A DNA stretch of 64,000 nucleotides from Xestospongia bergquistia (lineage: Eukaryota; Porifera; Demospongiae; Haplosclerida; Petrosiidae). Below, one piece after another: positions 60,255-64,000 of the stretch. The position numbers and the translations under genes are program-made. How positions within the stretch are numbered: position 1 is the first letter of the stretch; each line of letters starts with the position of its first letter. The DNA lies in NCBI GenBank assembly GCA_963965975.1, contig OZ014416.1:7688001-7752000 (forward strand). Direction: 5' to 3'. Under the pieces are notes generated by a model. The model made no database searches. It had not been told where the DNA came from and saw only the letters and a program-made list of their open reading frames with translations.

Positions 60255-60950
60255 CACTTAAGTTCAACCTCCTTCTTTTTTACTTTCAGGCCTTTAGTGG
60301 TCATTGCTGGCTCCTTTGATCAAGATCAAATTGGTATGGGAGGATTTCAAGAGTGGCCTCAGGTTACTAATAGTCATGCTAATGTACATTTATATTTATA
60401 ACATGTAAATTATTTTAAATGCCTACAACTGGAGTCAATTACTACAACAGTGTGGTGAGAGGGTCTCTCCCAATATCCTGGAGGTTTGTCTAATTCTCTC
60501 TTACATCAGCTGTCAGTGTCGGATTTTAAATAAACTTTCCATATGATACAAACTTTCTATATAACAGGGTTTTAGTCGTACATTGACCTCTGAAGTATAT
60601 GCAACAACAATATAGTTGATGGTTATTGAAAGATAAATTGACGATGGAGTTTTCAGTTATATTTTGCACACATGTTCTATATTAAAGTAAATATTAGCGA
60701 TCATAATTGCTCAAACTATGTAACCACTAGACAGCTTATGGTATTGAAAGACTACTTGATATATTTAGACTTGGTTAATTTGGATGATTAAATGTTTCAG
60801 TTATTTTAATATTTCTTCAATAACAGTTTTTGATATCATTGATGGTAGAATTCTTACTTAGCTTTAACATGTAAACATTCTAGTGATTATATAACACTAC
60901 ATTACTAACAACAATGTTTATTATATGCCTACTGAAACAGTATCAAATAC

Positions 60951-60999
<49 letters not shown>

Positions 61000-62957
61000 T
61001 TTATATATATATATATATGTCTTTCTCTCATTTTGAATTTGTAACTGTACAATGTTTGTAAGTGTATGTATAGAGAAATAACTTTATGCTTTAGTAAGAC
61101 TTTTTCTCAAATTTTTCAATAGAGAATTTCACTCGCATTTTGTATCATAGGAAACAATGAAAAGTTATGTAGTATGATATTTTCAACAGTTGTTATTGTT
61201 CTTATCAATCAATATTGCATTTGATAAATTGTTATGTCATTCAATCTTTGGTTTTCACTGTCCATCATGTGGCTTAATAATACGTGTAATAATGTGTCTC
61301 TTTATATAATTTGATCAATTATGGTAGTAACTTGACATTTAGCTATGGTATGCATGGCCTTGTAGTTAAGTAACACTACCTTAAGGGTCACTAATGGCTT
61401 CAGGTTTTAATTGATGAAAGGGACATCCCCATATAATTGATTAATATTAGAAGAGATTCATTGTTCTGTAACTCACGTAAGGCTCCTTATAATATATTAT
61501 ATTACATATTATGTAACATTACATGTAGTATGTAATCATAGTATAATTTAATAGGAGGTTCCCCAATATTTCTAAAAGCTAGTAATTAGTAATATACTAA
61601 GTATTAAGACTTTTATATCTTTTGTTTATCAATTTGCTTGCTATTTAAAGTCTAGATTTTAGACAATTAAAGACTATAGTGCTACCTATCACCCTCCCTT
61701 GACCTATCACTCTCCCTTGTCACTCCTTAATGCCACACATACCACAGAAGTTTTAGTAGTGTCTTTTGTCTTTACATAAGACCTTAGTGCAATTACATTA
61801 CATGTATATGTAAATACATGTACATATACAGTGAACCTAATTTGGGAATCCAACAAAGATTGCAAATAGAATGGTTGCATATAAATGGTTGCTATGTGGC
61901 CATTTTGTATAGGATGTATAGCAGCTGTGTTTATTCAACCATTCATTCAAATTTTTTGGCACAACATGTGCAGTTTTCCCAAATTTGATCACATGTACAG
62001 GTCCGTAGCAAGCTATTTTTAGTTGGTCAGGCCAGGAAGTGGGTGTAACCAATTAAACACACCCTATTGACACACCCAATTTTTATTTGGTTTACTTTTT
62101 CTCAATATTTTGCAAAGATGCTACTATAATGTTCGGAGTTACTAATAAATTTATTTACTATGACTTTTGTATCAAGTAAATCAGTTCTATCCTTATGTAC
62201 GTGTAAGATCATCAAGTAATTTAGGTGCTCTTGTGTCATAGTTGAGCTAAGGTAGGTTTTAACACGTCTTAATGTGCTGAATGATCTTTCCAATGATGGA
62301 TTGGTAGCTGGCATCACTAACAGTAGTTGCATTAGGGCACTGTACTTGTGAAATAAAAGAAAGCTAGCCAGAAGAGAGAGATGCTAAGTAATCTTGATGT
62401 TGAATATTGTGATGGTTTTGTTATCTTTGAAATTAGTCTCCTACTGCCCTGCATGTATACATTTTTATACAATGTGTATTACTTTGTATTAAAATCCTTG
62501 TCATTGTAGCCACACCTATTTCATCAACTTTTACTCTCTCTTATTTTATAGGTTCAATCTTGTCAGAATTGTTGTAAATATTGTATGAGAATTGAGACAC
62601 TGGAATCCATTCCATTCCACATAGAAAAGGTAGACCTCATTACTTTTCAGTGTAACAAAAAAGTTTCGAAGGATAACATTTTAATATAATCAATTAGTTT
62701 TATAATCTGAAACACGTCTTTCTACATGCATTATACATGTACACATACTACATGTACATATACATGTAGTACATGTACATATACATATAGTACATGTACA
62801 TGTAGTGTATTAGGGTAATTCCCTAATATATCAATTAATATGAAAGTTGATGAGGTTGAAATTATCCATACCACATTAAGTAAAGATAATGATAGTTTCA
62901 ATTCTTTTTTTCATAATGATAATGATAATCAGAAATGATTGAGAAAGATTTCATTTC

Positions 62958-62988
<31 letters not shown>

Positions 62989-63085
62989 AGGCTGTACGTG
63001 TAAGTTTATATGGACGACCTGGTCCTACTTACTTAGAATTGCCTGGTAACCTGGTTACAGAGACCACACCCACTGCCAACATTAG
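52116..63085 (+). CDS. HACL1: 2-hydroxyacyl-CoA lyase, N-terminal six exons (partial, continues beyond window)
   Basis: Exons 52116-52271, 52550-52590, 55387-55467, 60290-60362, 62552-62629, 62991-63085 join in phase to about 174 residues of an expected 570-580. Diagnostic matches to animal HACL1: [22 protein letters not shown] (with the Glu that activates thiamine diphosphate), [31 protein letters not shown]. This is the N-terminal thiamine-diphosphate-binding domain. The enzyme cleaves 2-hydroxyacyl-CoA to formyl-CoA and an aldehyde in peroxisomal alpha-oxidation. The usual SGPG motif reads PGPG. ATG at 52116 is in good context (ACATGGCGG) and aligns with the family start. The donor of exon 4 (GTTACT) and that of exon 6 (GTTAGA) are weak. 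The next exon could not be placed confidently. Confidence 0.9.
52681..52971. repeat. 58-bp minisatellite, 5 units, HACL1 intron 2
   Basis: Units begin at 52681, 52739, 52797, 52855 and 52913 (core ACAACCTCTATATTGAGGAC). Nearly identical units indicate recent expansion. Confidence 0.9.
53741..54440. repeat. 60-bp minisatellite, ~12 units, HACL1 intron 2
   Basis: Period of 60 bp. Nearly every unit contains GGTAAGTACTGATG, a strong 5' splice-site match in the sense orientation of HACL1, plus GTCTAGAGCTTACTAATGG. One unit near the end has AGGTACTG instead. Confidence 0.92.
54441..55386. other. Rest of HACL1 intron 2
   Basis: No exon seen. Contains short (GA)n near 54890-54905 and (AC)n at about 55360-55380 directly before the exon 3 acceptor. 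Confidence 0.6.
55468..60289. other. HACL1 intron 3 (4.8 kb)
   Basis: No coding exon or known element recognised on either strand. Short ORFs are not supported by codon use or homology I can see. A (GA)n tract lies at about 60202-60255, ending about 35 bp before exon 4. Confidence 0.55.
60363..62551. other. HACL1 intron 4 (2.2 kb)
   Basis: Contains a (GT)n tract at 60957-60996 followed by (TA)n, and an antisense hAT transposase fragment (listed separately). Otherwise nothing recognised. Confidence 0.6.
62102..62343 (-). pseudogene. hAT transposase C-terminal dimerisation fragment
   Basis: The minus-strand frame reads [20 protein letters not shown], then [16 protein letters not shown]: the hallmark ERSFS.LRR..K and T..QE.LN motifs of the hAT dimerisation domain, followed by a normal stop. 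Only about 80 residues remain. A further minus-strand open stretch (61837-62052) lies just downstream and may be the element's 3' end. The N-terminal catalytic part is absent, so it is a dead fragment, antisense within HACL1 intron 4. Confidence 0.8.
62730..62806. repeat. ACATGT-rich palindromic cluster
   Basis: Overlapping TACATGTA palindromes in HACL1 intron 5. The same hexamer is scattered through the window's non-coding DNA. Confidence 0.7.
62961..62988. repeat. (CT)n tract forming the HACL1 exon 6 polypyrimidine tract
   Basis: About 14 CT units run straight into the CAG acceptor at 62988-62990, so a microsatellite serves as the splicing signal. Confidence 0.85.
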
Positions 63086-64000
63086 GTTAGAGAAATAGGG
63101 TAGTTAATTTTTTTACATCAAATACATACAAATTATTAGTGTACAAATATGTCTTTTAAATGGAAAGATCATTATTACCAACAGCCCTTGCTAACCAAAT
63201 TACATATATATACATTTATATATAAGTGTACTCTCCTTTCATTATCACAATTAACTTTTGGGAACTTTACTATCATAACTAATAAATTAAATATTAACTG
63301 AAATCTATTAATTAAAAGGAATGACTTGATAAAATACAACAATAACTACTAATACCACAAAATAAACATACTATTATAAATAATTATATATATAAACATG
63401 TCTCTATTTATACATGTAGTTTTCCCAATGATGTAATATATTAAATACATGTTCATATAGAAACTAGAGGATTAATGAATAGATGGTTAAATGGATGTAC
63501 ATGTCTCTTATTTTATTATATATTACATATTTTTATTGTTTGTCTATTTTAATTTTGAAAAACAATACTCAACAAACAACAACTTTAAAGGTTTTATAAT
63601 TGAGTTATTAAGCATATTTTGTAGTTTCAATATTACAATAATGATATCATATTACAAACTAATACTAGTTAAAAGCACCTTAGAAAAACCTCAGACTCTC
63701 TAATATCATTAACTATTATATTAATGTAGTCAGTCTAGACTATGGTTTCTGTAAAGCCTTATTTCTACTTGACAGGGTCAGTATATTACCATCAAAGGAC
63801 TAAACAACAGCTTACTAGCCACACATGCACATATATGTTTGTATTCTATAATTAATTATGTAATCACGACCAGTTAATATGTAACAGCTGTATCTTATTG
63901 TTGAGGGTTCTAACTGTCCATCTTTACTTCATTCATTCGTCTATATTACACATTACATGTAAGTGTATGCTAAGTCATTATGCTGAAGTGTTAAGAGTAG
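63086..64000. other. Start of HACL1 intron 6, no exon placed
   Basis: AT-rich. A candidate acceptor (TACTTGACAG, about 63766-63775) leads into a frame that stops after nine codons, so I do not accept it as the next exon. Confidence 0.5.

Noticed and set aside
63766-63810. Possible seventh HACL1 exon
   Set aside because: The frame stops after nine codons and does not resemble the expected family sequence.

Overview
The window looks like nuclear DNA of an early-branching animal, most likely a demosponge such as Amphimedon. This is inferred from the strong AT bias, genes split into many small exons by short AT-rich GT..AG introns, and animal-type architectures (ankyrin, Roc/COR, Death fold; a CDK4/6-like kinase; 2-hydroxyacyl-CoA lyase). 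Species identity cannot be proven from the sequence alone. Exon boundaries below were read by hand from splice sites, reading-frame phase and comparison between paralogous copies.

Layout. (1) 105-9524 (+): gene A, a 16-exon gene for a protein of about 1271 aa: acidic pentapeptide repeat, ankyrin repeats, Roc-like GTPase, COR-like region, Death-like domain, C-terminal CARD-like helical domain. (2) 11452-13554 (-): a decayed partial copy of the CDK gene found intact at 44-52 kb, with a relic of its promoter near 14020-14090. (3) 14917-21412: two tandem copies of a ~2.9 kb repeat, each with a degenerate signal/2A-like exon and a 37-codon membrane ORF. (4) 22.3-23.4 kb: an island of higher GC with exon-like open stretches, split by an (AT)n tract. 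(5) 25106-34200 (+): gene B, an intact 16-exon paralogue of A (about 1276 aa). (6) 34.9-35.3 kb: an inverted piece of the shared 3' flank. (7) 37015-42051 (+): copy C, a decayed paralogue with three tandemly duplicated ankyrin exons, no P-loop, several stops in the Roc/COR exon, but open Death and CARD-like exons. (8) 44296-51698 (-): a complete seven-exon CDK4/6-like kinase of 434 aa. (9) from 52116 (+): the first six exons of 2-hydroxyacyl-CoA lyase (HACL1-like), running off the right edge and sharing a 417 bp divergent promoter with the CDK gene.

How it fits together. The block [Ank-Roc-COR-Death-CARD gene + CDK] was duplicated. One copy kept the CDK intact (C + CDK), another kept the Roc gene intact (A + CDK relic), and B has lost the CDK and has an inverted flank. 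The Roc-COR-Death-CARD proteins have the layout of DAPK1 without its kinase and resemble innate-immune or cell-death signalling receptors. That role is inferred from domains only.
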